A stretch of 64,000 nucleotides of DNA from Bacillus albus (GTDB taxonomy: Bacteria; Bacillota; Bacilli; Bacillales; Bacillaceae_G). Each line of letters starts with the position of its first letter. Position 1 is the first letter of the stretch. The notes beneath the pieces were generated by a model that saw only the letters and a program-made list of their open reading frames with translations, made no database searches and was not told the origin of the DNA. The stretch spans positions 62,001 to 126,000 of the forward strand of contig NZ_MAOE01000111.1 of assembly GCF_001884185.1 (NCBI RefSeq), in the 5' to 3' direction. The position numbers and the translations under genes were made by a program. This document shows positions 28,253-38,318 of the stretch, piece after piece.

Positions 28253-29170
28253 TTGGTTGTTTACGCCGACGTTGTTTGGTTGTTAAACGCCTGCATTGAT
28301 TTTCTTTTACTTTTATTAACAGCCACCGTGTTAAAAAAGAAGATCAAAAGATGGAGGCTTGTGTTAGGGGCATTTATAGGTTCAACCATTGTTATTTTTG
28401 CCTTTACTCCTTTTGCTTCTATGATGACACATCCGATTATGAAACTACTGTACTCGTTACTTATTGTGTATACAGCATTTGGATTTACAACGTTTAGAAA
28501 TTATGCACAAACTGTTTTTACTTTTTATTTTGTAACCTTTATGGTTGGCGGAGGCTTAATTGGCACTCATTTCTTTTTGCAAACGAATGAAATGGTAAAT
28601 GGATTGGTGCAATCTCAATCTATTTCTTACGGTGATCCAATTAGCTGGTTGTTTGTTGTTTTTGGTTTTCCAGTAATCTATTATTTTTCTAAAAAGCGTA
28701 TTGAAAGCGTAGAGGTTACAAAAATACACTATGATCAAATCGTGAAGTTGAAAATTCAATTAGCTGAAGAGGAACTAGAACTTACAGGTTTGATTGATAG
28801 TGGGAACCAACTTTACGATCCTTTAACAAAAACACCCGTTATGATAATGCATATTTCATCATTAGAACATTGCTTGCCAGCTTGGTTAACAGAACAAGTT
28901 TATTCCAAAACAGAGATTCCTCAAATACCAGAAAATGATTCTGGGTGGGCGACAAAATTACGCTTAATTCCTTTCCGAGCAGTAGGAGTAGAGAGTCAAT
29001 TTTTATGGGCCGTTAAGCCAGACAGTGTACACATTGATCATGAAGGTAGTTCTATTGTGGTCAGCAAAGTATTGATTGGGTTAAATACACAACAGTTGTC
29101 AACTAATGGAGAGTATCAATGTATTGTGCATCCGAAAATGTTAATTTCGCAAAAAATGGTAATTGCTTAA
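28253..29170 (+). CDS. spoIIGA: Sporulation sigma-E factor processing peptidase SpoIIGA
   Basis: Membrane aspartic protease that removes the pro-sequence of SigmaE in the mother cell on a signal from the forespore. N-terminal half has about five transmembrane segments; the C-terminal half holds the catalytic [17 protein letters not shown] motif with the active-site Asp. 305 residues (B. subtilis 309). A TTG start ([12 protein letters not shown]) follows AAAGAGGTGA; the longer frame from 28205 would start inside the promoter and is rejected. It is followed closely by sigE. Confidence 0.95.
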
Positions 29171-29189
29171 TAATGGGAGGCGGGATAAT

Positions 29190-29909
29190 ATGATGAAATT
29201 AAAATTTTATTTAGTATACCTTTGGTATAAAGTATTGCTGAAATTAGGAATTAAGACCGATGAAATTTATTACATTGGTGGAAGTGAAGCGTTGCCACCA
29301 CCGTTAACGAAAGAAGAAGAGGAAGTTCTTTTAAATAAATTGCCAAAAGGAGATCAGGCAGCAAGATCGTTACTGATTGAACGCAACTTACGGCTAGTCG
29401 TATATATAGCAAGAAAGTTTGAAAATACAGGAATAAATATTGAAGATTTGATTAGTATTGGAACAATCGGCCTTATTAAAGCGGTGAATACATTTAATCC
29501 AGAAAAGAAAATAAAATTAGCAACATACGCCTCACGGTGTATAGAAAATGAAATTTTAATGCATTTGCGCCGGAATAATAAAAATCGTTCAGAAGTTTCT
29601 TTTGATGAACCACTTAATATCGATTGGGACGGGAATGAACTTTTGTTATCAGATGTATTAGGTACAGACGATGACATTATTACAAAAGATTTAGAGGCCA
29701 CTGTTGATCGTCATCTTCTAATGAAAGCATTACATCAATTAAATGATCGTGAAAAACAAATTATGGAACTTCGCTTCGGGCTTGCTGGAGGAGAGGAAAA
29801 GACACAAAAAGACGTGGCGGATATGCTTGGGATTTCACAGTCGTACATTTCGCGTTTAGAAAAAAGAATCATAAAAAGATTACGAAAAGAATTTAATAAA
29901 ATGGTGTAA
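29190..29909 (+). CDS. sigE: RNA polymerase sporulation sigma factor SigmaE (pro-form)
   Basis: Mother-cell-specific sigma-70 family factor made as an inactive precursor. 239 residues, identical length to B. subtilis. The N-terminal hydrophobic pro-sequence (about 1-27) precedes the conserved [12 protein letters not shown] processing region; region 2 contains [22 protein letters not shown] and region 4 the helix-turn-helix [21 protein letters not shown]. The first of two adjacent ATGs is chosen for length; GGGAGGCGGG is upstream. Co-transcribed with spoIIGA. Confidence 0.98.
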
Positions 29910-29950
29910 AGAATAAGACCAGCCTATATAAAGGCTGGTCTTATTCTATT
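29910..29950 (+). terminator. Terminator after sigE
   Basis: AGAATAAGACCAGCC/GGCTGGTCTTATTCT perfect 15-bp arms with an 8-nt loop, then ATTT. It separates spoIIG from sigG. Confidence 0.85.
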
Positions 29951-30000
29951 TAGTTGTATAAGGAAAGACAACTAAAATGAAAAATGAAGAAAAAACCACA

Positions 30001-30029
30001 TGCATAAAATCCCCTTCAAAGGAAATACT
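30001..30029 (+). promoter_or_regulatory. SigmaF/SigmaG-type promoter candidate for sigG
   Basis: TGCATA (30001-30006), 14-nt spacer, GGAAATACT (30021-30029), resembling GYATA and GGnnAnAnT. Transcription would start near 30036, just ahead of the sigG SD. Below it, CTCC (30046-30049) can pair with GGAG (30055-30058) of the SD. Confidence 0.55.
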
Positions 30030-30066
30030 TTACACTGTACAGCAACTCCCGATAGGAGGGAACACT

Positions 30067-30846
30067 TTGACGAGAAACAAAGTAGAAATTTGCGGTGTTG
30101 ATACAGCTAAACTTCCCGTACTAAAAAATGATGAAATGCGTAAATTATTTCGTGAAATGCAAAGTGGAGAGATAAGCGCAAGAGAGAAATTAGTGAATGG
30201 AAACTTACGTCTTGTACTGAGCGTCATCCAAAGATTTAATAACAGAGGAGAATATGTTGACGATTTATTTCAAGTTGGTTGTATCGGACTTATGAAATCC
30301 ATTGATAACTTTGATTTAGGCCAAAATGTAAAATTTTCAACGTATGCTGTGCCGATGATTATTGGGGAAATACGCAGATATTTGCGTGATAACAATCCGA
30401 TTCGCGTATCTCGCTCATTACGAGATATTGCGTATAAAGCGTTACAAGTAAGAGAAAAGTTGATTGCAGAAAATTCAAAAGAACCAACAGCGATGGATAT
30501 TGCAAAAGTGCTAGAAGTAACTCATGAAGAAATTGTTTTCGCGTTAGATGCAATTCAAGATCCAGTTTCATTATTTGAGCCGATTTATAACGATGGGGGT
30601 GATCCTATCTTTGTTATGGATCAGTTAAGTGATGAAAAACAAAAGGACGAGCAGTGGGTTGAAGAGTTAGCACTAAAAGAAGGAATGAAGCGTTTAAATG
30701 ATCGTGAGAAAATGATTATTCGAAAACGTTTCTTCCAAGGAAAAACACAAATGGAAGTTGCAGAAGAAATTGGGATTTCTCAAGCACAAGTGTCACGTTT
30801 AGAGAAATCGGCTATTAAACAAATGAATAAGACGATTCAAGGATAA
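30067..30846 (+). CDS. sigG: RNA polymerase sporulation sigma factor SigmaG
   Basis: Late forespore-specific sigma factor. 259 residues beginning TTG-ACG-AGA (MTRNKVEICGVDTAKLPVLK...), matching B. subtilis SigG. Region 2 (NLRLVLSVIQRFNNRGEYVDD), the long conserved RRYLRDNNPIRVSRSLRDIAYK block, and region 4 (TQMEVAEEIGISQAQVSRLE) are visible. TTG is preceded by AGGAGGG. An in-frame ATG at 29977 with its own weak SD would add 30 residues but lies upstream of the likely promoter. Confidence 0.97.
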   Translation: MTRNKVEICGVDTAKLPVLKNDEMRKLFREMQSGEISAREKLVNGNLRLVLSVIQRFNNRGEYVDDLFQVGCIGLMKSIDNFDLGQNVKFSTYAVPMIIGEIRRYLRDNNPIRVSRSLRDIAYKALQVREKLIAENSKEPTAMDIAKVLEVTHEEIVFALDAIQDPVSLFEPIYNDGGDPIFVMDQLSDEKQKDEQWVEELALKEGMKRLNDREKMIIRKRFFQGKTQMEVAEEIGISQAQVSRLEKSAIKQMNKTIQG

Positions 30847-30876
30847 GGTTTCACCATTTATGGTGAAACCTTTTTA
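30845..30876 (+). terminator. Terminator after sigG
   Basis: AAGGTTTCACCAT/ATGGTGAAACCTT arms with a short loop, then T residues. Confidence 0.9.
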
Positions 30877-31012
30877 TATGTAACATAGTTTGTTTGTGCT
30901 CATAGTAGGGAAAGGGAGTTCATATAATGAAAATAATATGGGGTTGGTAAGAGGGTACTTCCTGTTAATTTAAGAAACAGCTTTTTTCAATTCGTCACAT
31001 ATAAGGGAGAGG

Positions 31013-31297
31013 ATGAAAGTGATACGAATTTCGGAATTGCAGATGAAAGATATAATAAATGTTTCAGATGGAAAACGACTTGGGAATATTGGAGATATTG
31101 AAATTGATATGAATACAGGGAAGATTGGGTCTATTATTATTTCCAAACAGGCACGTATGTTGGGGATCTTTGGGAAAGATGTAGAAATTGTAATTCCTTG
31201 GAAAGAAATTGTGAAAATTGGGGAAGATGTCATACTTGTTAGAGTAAATACTGTTAATTCTGTAACAGAATCAATACAAACACCGACAATTTCATAA
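31013..31297 (+). CDS. ylmC: YlmC/YmxH family sporulation protein, PRC-barrel fold
   Basis: Small PRC-barrel-like protein (ISELQMKDIINVSDGKRLGNIGDIEIDMNTGKI... VIPWKEIVKIGEDVILVR) of the YlmC/YmxH family found in spore formers; function unknown. 94 residues, longer than B. subtilis YlmC by a short C-terminal tail. ATG 31013 is only a few bases from GGGAG, while an in-frame GTG at 31019 has better spacing, so the start is uncertain by two codons. It begins the ylm run after sigG. Confidence 0.85.
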   Translation: MKVIRISELQMKDIINVSDGKRLGNIGDIEIDMNTGKIGSIIISKQARMLGIFGKDVEIVIPWKEIVKIGEDVILVRVNTVNSVTESIQTPTIS

Positions 31298-31352
31298 AGA
31301 ATATTACAAATTCCTCTTTTTTTTCTGTTAGGATTATGAAAAAATAAAAGTA

Positions 31353-31361
31353 TGGTAAAAT
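31353..31361 (+). promoter_or_regulatory. Extended -10 promoter candidate for pgeF
   Basis: TGGTAAAAT fits TGnTATAAT, about 58 bp upstream of the pgeF start, with no clear -35. Confidence 0.45.
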
Positions 31362-31418
31362 AGACAGGAAGTACCATGCTTTTTTATGCTATTTTAATTA
31401 AAAAGGGGTCGCTTTGTT

Positions 31419-32237
31419 ATGAGAGAACCATTTAAATATGTGGACGGTATACTGTATTTACAAGCGTGGAAAGAACTTGGAAACATTACTGCTGGATTTA
31501 CGACAAAAGATGGTGGGATAAGTACAGGCTCCTTTCATGCGATGAATTTAGGATTACATGTGAATGATATCGTGGAGAACGTTCATGAAAACAGACGCAT
31601 TTTAGCAAATAAGTTACAAAAACCATTAGAAAACTGGATTTGCTCTGAACAAGTTCATGATCATCATGTTGAAAAAGTAGGACAACAAGAAAAAGGAAGT
31701 GGCGTCTATTCATATGAAGACGGCATTTCAAAAACAGATGGCATTTATACGACTGATAATGATGTTCTTCTAACATCTTGTTACGCAGATTGTGTTCCAC
31801 TCTATTTTTATGCGCCATCACATGGTATGATAGGACTTGCGCATGCTGGATGGAAAGGGACTGTAAAAGAGATTGCAAAGGAAATGATTCAAAAATGGAA
31901 TGCAGAAGGCATTTCAAGCGATGAAATTCATGTTGCAATCGGACCAGCAATTGGATCTTGTTGTTACGTTGTTGATGATCGAGTGTTAACAGCAGCAGAG
32001 CAAGTAGTAAACGGTTCTGTCCCTTATAAAAAAATTTCTGATGGGCAGTACGCAATTAATTTAAAAGAAATTAATCGTATATTATGTGTACAAGCAGGCA
32101 TAAAAGAAGAGAATATTGTAATGTCATCTCTTTGTACAAGCTGTGAAGAGCAACTATTTTTCTCTCATCGCCGTGATCAAGGTAAGACAGGAAGAATGTT
32201 GAGTTTCATAGGTTTTAAGGAGGAAGAAAGCAAGTGA
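31419..32237 (+). CDS. pgeF: Peptidoglycan editing factor PgeF (YlmD, YfiH family)
   Basis: YfiH/PgeF-family protein, formerly called multicopper polyphenol oxidase; the E. coli homologue removes precursors with a wrong first amino acid. The 272-residue sequence has the conserved SYCADCVPLYF-type core (TSCYADCVPLYFY), HAGWKGT and the C-terminal SSLCTSC...FFSHRRDQGKTGR block, which supply the His/Cys metal ligands. ATG follows AAAAAGGGG. GTGA overlap with ylmE indicates coupling. Confidence 0.9.
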   Translation: MREPFKYVDGILYLQAWKELGNITAGFTTKDGGISTGSFHAMNLGLHVNDIVENVHENRRILANKLQKPLENWICSEQVHDHHVEKVGQQEKGSGVYSYEDGISKTDGIYTTDNDVLLTSCYADCVPLYFYAPSHGMIGLAHAGWKGTVKEIAKEMIQKWNAEGISSDEIHVAIGPAIGSCCYVVDDRVLTAAEQVVNGSVPYKKISDGQYAINLKEINRILCVQAGIKEENIVMSSLCTSCEEQLFFSHRRDQGKTGRMLSFIGFKEEESK

Positions 32238-32908
32238 CAGTACAAAAAAATTTAACAACTGTAAACGAAGTTATTAAAGAATCTTGTGCACGAGCGGGAC
32301 GTTCGTTGCAAGATATTAAACTTGTTGCGGTTACAAAAACGGTAGGAATTGAAAAAACAAACGAAGTAATTGAAGCTGGAATTATCGATTTAGGTGAAAA
32401 TAGAAATGAAGGTTTCTTACAGAAGTACGAACATTTCGGTTCAAAAGTGAATTGGCATTTTATTGGATCTTTACAAACGAGAAAAGTAAAAGAAATTATT
32501 AATGAAATTGATTACTTACATTCATTAGATCGTCTTTCACTTGCGAAAGAAATTCAAAAACGTGCGAATAAGAAAGTGAAATGTTTTATTCAAGTGAAAA
32601 CATCATCTGAAGAATCAAAGCAAGGATTGGCAATAGATGAAACCATTCCTTTTATTCAAAGTTTGCAAGAATTGGATAAGATTGAAGTCGTGGGACTGAT
32701 GACAATGGCTCCGTTTACAGAAGAAGGGGAAGAAATTAGACGCTGTTTTAAGGAGTTACGTATGCTACAAACAGAGGTGCAGAAGCTGGAATTATTGCAT
32801 GCGCCATGTAAAGAATTATCAATGGGAATGTCTAATGATTACACGATTGCAATTGAAGAAGGCGCTACATATATTCGTTTGGGGACGATTTTAGTAGGAA
32901 AAGCGTAA
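32234..32908 (+). CDS. ylmE: YggS/YlmE family pyridoxal phosphate homeostasis protein
   Basis: Alanine-racemase-fold PLP-binding protein without known enzyme activity, involved in vitamin B6 and amino-acid homeostasis. 224 residues; the PLP lysine lies in KLVAVTKTV (about residue 36), with the family motifs [25 protein letters not shown] and the C-terminal [15 protein letters not shown]...RLGTILVG. The GTG start follows AAGGAGGAAG and overlaps the pgeF stop. Confidence 0.93.
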
Positions 32909-32927
32909 AAGGAAGGAGAATCTTATT

Positions 32928-33398
32928 ATGAGTTGGTCAAAAGTAAAATACTTCTTTTTTGATACACCAGAAGAAAAAGAAGCAGCTCAATATAGTTATG
33001 AAAAGGAGCAAACAGACATGAAGAAGCAGCAAGATCCGCCAGAACAACAAGATGTTACGTTTCCAAAAGCACAACCGAAACAAAATGTTGTGAGCATTGA
33101 AACGGCAAAGCAATCTTCAAAAGTTGTTTTATTAGAACCACGCACATATTCGGAAGCGCAAGGAATTGCGGACCATTTAAAAGGTAGACGAGCTGTTGTA
33201 ATTAATTTACAACGAATGTCTACTGATCAAGCTGTACGTATCGTTGACTTTTTAAGTGGTACTGTATACGCTATAGGCGGGGACATTCAAAAAATAGGAC
33301 CGAAAACATTTATGTGTACGCCTGAAAATGTAGATATTGTTGGTGCAATTTCAGAGTTGTTCGGTGAAGAAGAAGACACAAATATAAAGAGGTGGTAA
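32928..33398 (+). CDS. sepF: Cell division protein SepF
   Basis: Membrane-associated FtsZ partner that forms rings needed for regular septa. 156 residues: N-terminal amphipathic membrane anchor ([11 protein letters not shown]), a flexible Gln-rich linker (about 15-60) and the SepF core beginning at [19 protein letters not shown] and ending [21 protein letters not shown] is preceded by AAGGAAGGAG. Located in the ylm cluster near ftsAZ as in other Firmicutes. Confidence 0.95.
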
Positions 33399-33404
33399 TA
33401 CGCC

Positions 33405-33668
33405 ATGGAAACAGTTTTAAGGCTTTTAGTTTATGCTATCGAGATTTACTCGTGGGCACTTATTATTTACATCCTCCTATCATGGTTCCCAGGTGCTAAG
33501 GAATCAACTTTCGGAGATGTTCTTGCGCGTATTTGTGAACCGTATTTAGAACCATTTCGCAGATTTATTCCGCCGCTTGGTATGATTGATATCTCTCCAC
33601 TCGTTGCGATTTTTACGTTAAAGCTTGCTACGAAGGGTTTAGTAAGTATATTCGCCTATTTCTTATAG
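33405..33668 (+). CDS. ylmG: YggT family membrane protein YlmG
   Basis: 87-residue integral membrane protein with two hydrophobic segments ([22 protein letters not shown] and [26 protein letters not shown]) joined by the conserved loop [17 protein letters not shown]. The YggT/YlmG family is associated with division or thylakoid organisation but has no settled activity. SD AAAGAGGTGG precedes it and the gap from sepF is six bases. Confidence 0.92.
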   Translation: METVLRLLVYAIEIYSWALIIYILLSWFPGAKESTFGDVLARICEPYLEPFRRFIPPLGMIDISPLVAIFTLKLATKGLVSIFAYFL

Positions 33669-33683
33669 TAAGAGGTTAAATAC

Positions 33684-34451
33684 ATGAGCATCTATGAACA
33701 TTTCAGACCTGATGAAGAGGTCTTTGTGGATAAGGTGTTAGAGTGGAAGCGAGTAGCGGAGTACCATCAAGTGAAGTTAACAGACTTCCTTGATCCAAGA
33801 CAACAACAAATTGTCACTATGGTTATAGGGCAAGGTGATGTTGCTGTACAGTTTGATGGTGCAACGCCTCATGCAGAGCGTAAAAGAGCACTCATTTATC
33901 CGGACTATCTAGTAGTGAATGAAGAGGAATTTCAAGTAGAAGTATTGGAAATTGACTATCCTTCTAAGTTTTATACGCTAGAGCATAGGCAAATATTAGG
34001 TACATTTATGTCTCTTGGTTTAACGAGAGAAAAATGTGGTGATATTTTGCTTCAAGAAGATCGTGCCCAAATTGTAGTTGCGAAAGAAGTTGTATCTTAT
34101 ATTGAGATGAACTTACAATCGATAGGGAAAGTGAAGGTTTCCTTATCGCCAGTGCAAGGAGAAAAAATTCTACAGATGCAAGAAACGTGGGAAGAGAAAT
34201 CTGGAACGGTTTCTTCGCTTCGTTTAGATGTTATATTAGCAGAAATGTTACATATATCTAGACAAAAAGTACAACCTTTCATAAAAAATGGTTTAGTAAA
34301 AGTGAATTGGAAAACAGTGGAGCAAACCTCTTATGAATGTTATCCAGGAGATGTTTTTTCAGTGAGAGGATATGGACGAAGTAAACTGTTTTCTGTAGAA
34401 GGTAGAACAAAGCGCGACAAATGGAGAATTTTGTATGGTATACTAAAATGA
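33684..34451 (+). CDS. ylmH: S4-domain RNA-binding protein YlmH
   Basis: 255-residue protein with a unique N-terminal domain and a C-terminal S4 RNA-binding domain (SLRLDVILAEMLHISRQKVQPFIKNGLVKVNWKTV split, about residues 180-240). B. subtilis YlmH has been tied to ribosome-associated quality control by binding 50S-peptidyl-tRNA complexes, which is interesting because rqcH is further along in this window. ATG follows AGAGGTT. Confidence 0.9.
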   Translation: MSIYEHFRPDEEVFVDKVLEWKRVAEYHQVKLTDFLDPRQQQIVTMVIGQGDVAVQFDGATPHAERKRALIYPDYLVVNEEEFQVEVLEIDYPSKFYTLEHRQILGTFMSLGLTREKCGDILLQEDRAQIVVAKEVVSYIEMNLQSIGKVKVSLSPVQGEKILQMQETWEEKSGTVSSLRLDVILAEMLHISRQKVQPFIKNGLVKVNWKTVEQTSYECYPGDVFSVRGYGRSKLFSVEGRTKRDKWRILYGILK

Positions 34452-34540
34452 TTGGTTTTTTAGAAGGAAATCCTCCTATTTTGTCGAAGAAAAGATATAA
34501 TTGAAAGAGGAAATTTAGATAACTACTTGGAGGTGGCGTT

Positions 34541-35047
34541 GTGCCGTTAACACCATTAGACATTCATAACAAAGAATTTGGTCGCGGATTCCGTGGCTAT
34601 GATGAAGATCAAGTAAATGAGTTTCTTGATCAAATTATCAAAGATTATGAATTAGTCATTCGTGAGAAAAAAGCTTTAGAAGAAAAAGTTGCGCAATTAG
34701 AAGGGAAGTTAGATCATTTCTCTAATATTGAAGATACGTTAAACAAATCTATCGTCGTTGCACAAGAAGCAGCGGAAGAAGTAAAACGTAATGCGCAAAA
34801 AGAAGCAAAATTAATTGTACGTGAAGCTGAAAAGAATGCAGACCGTATTATTAACGAAGCGTTAGTAAAATCAAGAAAAGTTGCTTTTGATATTGAAGAG
34901 CTAAAGAAACAAGCGAAAGTATTCCGTACTCGTTTCCGTATGTTACTAGAAACGCAGCTTGAAATGTTAAACAACGATGATTGGGATAAACTAATTGAGT
35001 TAGAAGACGAAGTAGACGAGCTGTTGAAAAAAGAAGAAACAGTGTAA
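34541..35047 (+). CDS. divIVA: Cell division and polarity protein DivIVA
   Basis: Coiled-coil scaffold binding strongly curved membrane at septa and poles. 168 residues: N-terminal lipid-binding domain LTPLDIHNKEFGRGFRGYDE (with the exposed FGRGF loop, about 11-24), and a long heptad-rich coiled coil from about 26 to 160, rich in Glu, Lys and Ala. The GTG start follows TTGGAGGTGG. It ends the ylm-sepF-divIVA run and precedes the ileS T-box. Confidence 0.95.
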   Translation: MPLTPLDIHNKEFGRGFRGYDEDQVNEFLDQIIKDYELVIREKKALEEKVAQLEGKLDHFSNIEDTLNKSIVVAQEAAEEVKRNAQKEAKLIVREAEKNADRIINEALVKSRKVAFDIEELKKQAKVFRTRFRMLLETQLEMLNNDDWDKLIELEDEVDELLKKEETV

Positions 35048-35049
35048 GC

Positions 35050-35078
35050 TTGACGTTTTTCTCATTATTACATATAAT
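35050..35078 (+). promoter_or_regulatory. SigmaA promoter of the ileS T-box leader
   Basis: TTGACG (35050-35055), 17-bp spacer, TATAAT (35073-35078), starting just after the divIVA stop. Predicted start near 35085. Confidence 0.85.
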
Positions 35079-35097
35079 TTTAAACAACATATTTATT

Positions 35098-35347
35098 AAG
35101 AAAAACGAAGATAGGGATAAGTACCTTTTTCATACCTTATATAGCGAACTGAGGATGGTGTAAGCTCAGGATAAGGAGATAATGGGAATATCACCCTGGA
35201 GTTCCTCGCTGAACAAATAGAGTAAGCGTAGGCGTATATTCGCGTTAAGAATATAAAGAGGATTGTATACATATGTATAGGATCTACTAGGGTGGTACCG
35301 CGGGAGACTTTCTCGTCCCTTTTTGGGATGAGAAGGTCTCTTTTTTA
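35098..35347 (+). promoter_or_regulatory. T-box riboswitch (Ile) controlling ileS
   Basis: tRNA-sensing leader. The T-box AGGGTGGTACCGCG lies at 35289-35302, followed by a terminator with interrupted GAGAC/GTCTC and TCCC/GGGA arms (35303-35340) and a T run to 35346. Stem I carries a GGG-AATATCA-CCC loop near 35184-35196 whose ATC (35190-35192) is a fitting isoleucine specifier codon. Uncharged tRNA(Ile) is expected to stabilise the antiterminator and switch on ileS. Confidence 0.95.
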
Positions 35348-35394
35348 TTCCGTTTTTTAAGTATTTCTTTTATACATGTAAGGAGGAATTGAGC

Positions 35395-38160
35395 ATGGAG
35401 TACAAAAATACATTACTAATGCCAAAAACAGAGTTCCCAATGCGTGGGAATTTACCAAAACGTGAGCCTGCAATGCAAGAACAGTGGGCTGAAATGAATA
35501 TTTATGAAAAGGTACAAGAACATACGAAAGGTCGTCCTTTATTTGTACTGCATGATGGACCTCCATATGCGAATGGTGACATTCATATGGGACATGCATT
35601 AAATAAAGTGTTAAAAGACTTTATCGTTCGTTATAAATCAATGACTGGTTACTGTGCACCATATGTGCCAGGTTGGGATACACACGGTTTACCAATTGAG
35701 CAAGCTTTAACAAATAAAGGTGTAAAGCGTAAAGAAATGACAGTTGCCGAGTTCCGTAAGTTATGTGCAGAGTATGCATATGAACAAGTAGAACGTCAAC
35801 GTGAACAATTTAAGCGTTTAGGTGTACGTGCTGATTGGGATAACCCATACATTACTTTAGAGCCAGCTTATGAAGCACAACAAATTAAAGTGTTTGGTGA
35901 TATGGCGAAAAAAGGTTATATCTATAAAGGACAAAAACCAGTTTACTGGTCTCCAACGAGTGAATCAGCTTTAGCAGAAGCTGAAATTGAATATCAAGAT
36001 AAAAAATCAGCATCTATTTACGTAGCGTTCCCTGTAAAAGACGGAAAGAACGTATTAGAAGGTGATGAGAAATACATTATCTGGACAACAACACCTTGGA
36101 CGTTACCTGCAAACTTAGGTATTTCTGTTCATCCAGAACTTGATTACGCTATTGTAAAAGTAAATGATGAAAAATATATTATTGCTTCTGAACTATTTGA
36201 GACAGTTGCAAAAACGTTAGAGTGGGAAAATGCTGAAGTTGTGAAAACAGTAAAAGGTAGCGAACTTGAGTATACAGTTGCAAAACATCCATTCTACGAT
36301 CGTGATTCATTAGTTATGCTAGGAGATCACGTAACAACAGATGCAGGTACAGGTTGTGTTCATACAGCACCAGGACACGGGGAAGATGACTTCGTTGTTG
36401 GTAAAAAGTATGGATTAGAAGTACTTTGTCCAGTTGATGATAAAGGTGTATTAACAAATGAAGCACCTGGATTTGAAGGCTTATTCTATGATAAAGCTAA
36501 CAAGCCAATTACAGAAAAATTAGAAGAAGTAGGCGCGTTACTGAAATTAACATTCATTACGCATTCATACCCACATGATTGGAGAACGAAAAAGCCAATT
36601 ATTTTCCGTGCGACAGCACAGTGGTTTGCATCTATTGAAGCGTTCCGTAAAGAATTATTAGAAGCTGTTGCGGAAACAAAATGGGTACCAGCATGGGGAG
36701 AGACTCGTCTTCATAATATGGTTCGTGATCGTGGTGACTGGTGTATTTCTCGTCAGCGTGCATGGGGTGTGCCAATCCCTGTATTCTATGCAGAGAATGG
36801 CGATCCAATCATTACAGATGAAACAATTAACCACGTAGCAGACTTATTCCGTGAGCACGGTTCAAACGTATGGTTCGAACGTGAAGCGAAAGATCTATTG
36901 CCAGAAGGATTTACACATACAGGTAGTCCAAATGGTGAATTCCGTAAAGAAACAGATATCATGGATGTATGGTTCGACTCAGGTTCTTCTCACCAAGCGG
37001 TATTAGAAGAGCGCGATGATTTACAACGTCCAGCTGATTTATATTTAGAAGGGTCTGACCAATATCGTGGTTGGTTTAACTCTTCATTATCAACAGCAGT
37101 TGCTGTAACAGGTAAAGCTCCATATAAAGGCGTACTAAGCCATGGTTTCGTATTAGATGGTGAAGGACGTAAAATGAGTAAGTCGATTGGAAACATCGTC
37201 GTACCGAAGAAAATTATGGATCAATTAGGCGGAGATATTTTACGCTTATGGGTATCTTCTGTTGACTATCAATCTGACGTGCGTATTTCAGATGATATTT
37301 TAAAACAAGTAGCAGAAGTATATCGTAAAATCCGTAACACATTCCGTTTCTTATTAGGAAACTTAAACGACTTTAAGCCAAGTGAAAATACAGTAGCTGT
37401 AGCTGAACTTCGTGAAGTAGATCGTTACATGTTAGTGAAATTAAATGACTTAATTACAAAAGTAAAAGAAGCATATGAGACATACGACTTCGCTGCTGTA
37501 TATCATGCAATTCATAACTTCTGTACAATTGATTTAAGTTCATTCTACTTAGACTTTGCAAAAGACATTTTATACATTGAAGGTGCAAACCATGAAGATC
37601 GTCGTGCAATTCAAACTGTATTATATGATGTTCTTGTTGCATTGACGAAACTTGTAACACCAATCTTACCGCATACAGCTGATGAAGTATGGCCATACAT
37701 TCCAGGTGTAACAGAAGAAAGTGTACAATTAACTGATATGCCAGAAGCTGTACAATTAGATGATGCGGAAGCATTAAAAACAAAATGGGATGCATTTATG
37801 ACATTGCGTGATGACGTATTAAAAGCGTTAGAAGTAGCTCGTAATGAAAAAGTAATCGGTAAGTCATTAAATGCAAGCATTACACTATATCCAACTGCAG
37901 AAATGAAAGCTATGTTAGAGTCTATTAACGAAGACTTAAAGCAATTATTCATCGTTTCTGAGTACAAACTTGGTGGCATGATGGAAGAAGCGCCAGCAGA
38001 TGCACCGAAGTATGAGCATACAGCGGTTGTTGTTGCTCAAGCAACTGGTGAAACATGTGAACGTTGTTGGGTAGTTTCAGAAACAATTGGTAAAGATGCT
38101 GAACATGAAACATTATGTGAGCGTTGTGCAACAGTTGTTAAAGAAAACTACGTAAAATAA
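35395..38160 (+). CDS. ileS: Isoleucine-tRNA ligase
   Basis: Class I aminoacyl-tRNA synthetase, 921 residues. Motifs: HMGH (HIGH equivalent) in [11 protein letters not shown] near residues 60-70, the editing-domain [12 protein letters not shown] segment, KMSKS in [11 protein letters not shown], and the C-terminal zinc site CERCW...CERC. It corresponds to the IleS1-type housekeeping enzyme of cereus-group species. ATG follows AAGGAGGAATTGAGC. Expression is under the upstream T-box. Confidence 0.98.
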   Translation: MEYKNTLLMPKTEFPMRGNLPKREPAMQEQWAEMNIYEKVQEHTKGRPLFVLHDGPPYANGDIHMGHALNKVLKDFIVRYKSMTGYCAPYVPGWDTHGLPIEQALTNKGVKRKEMTVAEFRKLCAEYAYEQVERQREQFKRLGVRADWDNPYITLEPAYEAQQIKVFGDMAKKGYIYKGQKPVYWSPTSESALAEAEIEYQDKKSASIYVAFPVKDGKNVLEGDEKYIIWTTTPWTLPANLGISVHPELDYAIVKVNDEKYIIASELFETVAKTLEWENAEVVKTVKGSELEYTVAKHPFYDRDSLVMLGDHVTTDAGTGCVHTAPGHGEDDFVVGKKYGLEVLCPVDDKGVLTNEAPGFEGLFYDKANKPITEKLEEVGALLKLTFITHSYPHDWRTKKPIIFRATAQWFASIEAFRKELLEAVAETKWVPAWGETRLHNMVRDRGDWCISRQRAWGVPIPVFYAENGDPIITDETINHVADLFREHGSNVWFEREAKDLLPEGFTHTGSPNGEFRKETDIMDVWFDSGSSHQAVLEERDDLQRPADLYLEGSDQYRGWFNSSLSTAVAVTGKAPYKGVLSHGFVLDGEGRKMSKSIGNIVVPKKIMDQLGGDILRLWVSSVDYQSDVRISDDILKQVAEVYRKIRNTFRFLLGNLNDFKPSENTVAVAELREVDRYMLVKLNDLITKVKEAYETYDFAAVYHAIHNFCTIDLSSFYLDFAKDILYIEGANHEDRRAIQTVLYDVLVALTKLVTPILPHTADEVWPYIPGVTEESVQLTDMPEAVQLDDAEALKTKWDAFMTLRDDVLKALEVARNEKVIGKSLNASITLYPTAEMKAMLESINEDLKQLFIVSEYKLGGMMEEAPADAPKYEHTAVVVAQATGETCERCWVVSETIGKDAEHETLCERCATVVKENYVK

Positions 38161-38161
38161 T

Positions 38162-38199
38162 AAAAAACTGACTGTGCGTAAGTGCAGTCAGTTTTTTAT
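38162..38199 (+). terminator. Terminator after ileS
   Basis: AAAAAACTGACTG/CAGTCAGTTTTTT perfect 13-bp arms with a 10-nt loop. Confidence 0.92.
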
Positions 38200-38318
38200 T
38201 ATTGACGATATATTGAAATAACTTTCACTCTCTTTCCTATGAAGGAAAAATGTGTGTGAGGTAAGCATAGAAATTTCGGACACACTAATCGTACATTGCA
38301 GTTGGGAGGAATGTACAC

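Noticed and set aside
31498-32055. 185-codon minus-strand frame opposite pgeF
   Set aside because: Leu/His-rich shadow of a well-conserved plus-strand gene.
35098-35347. ileS leader as an undescribed riboswitch
   Set aside because: The AGGGTGGTACCGCG box and an ATC specifier identify a standard T-box.
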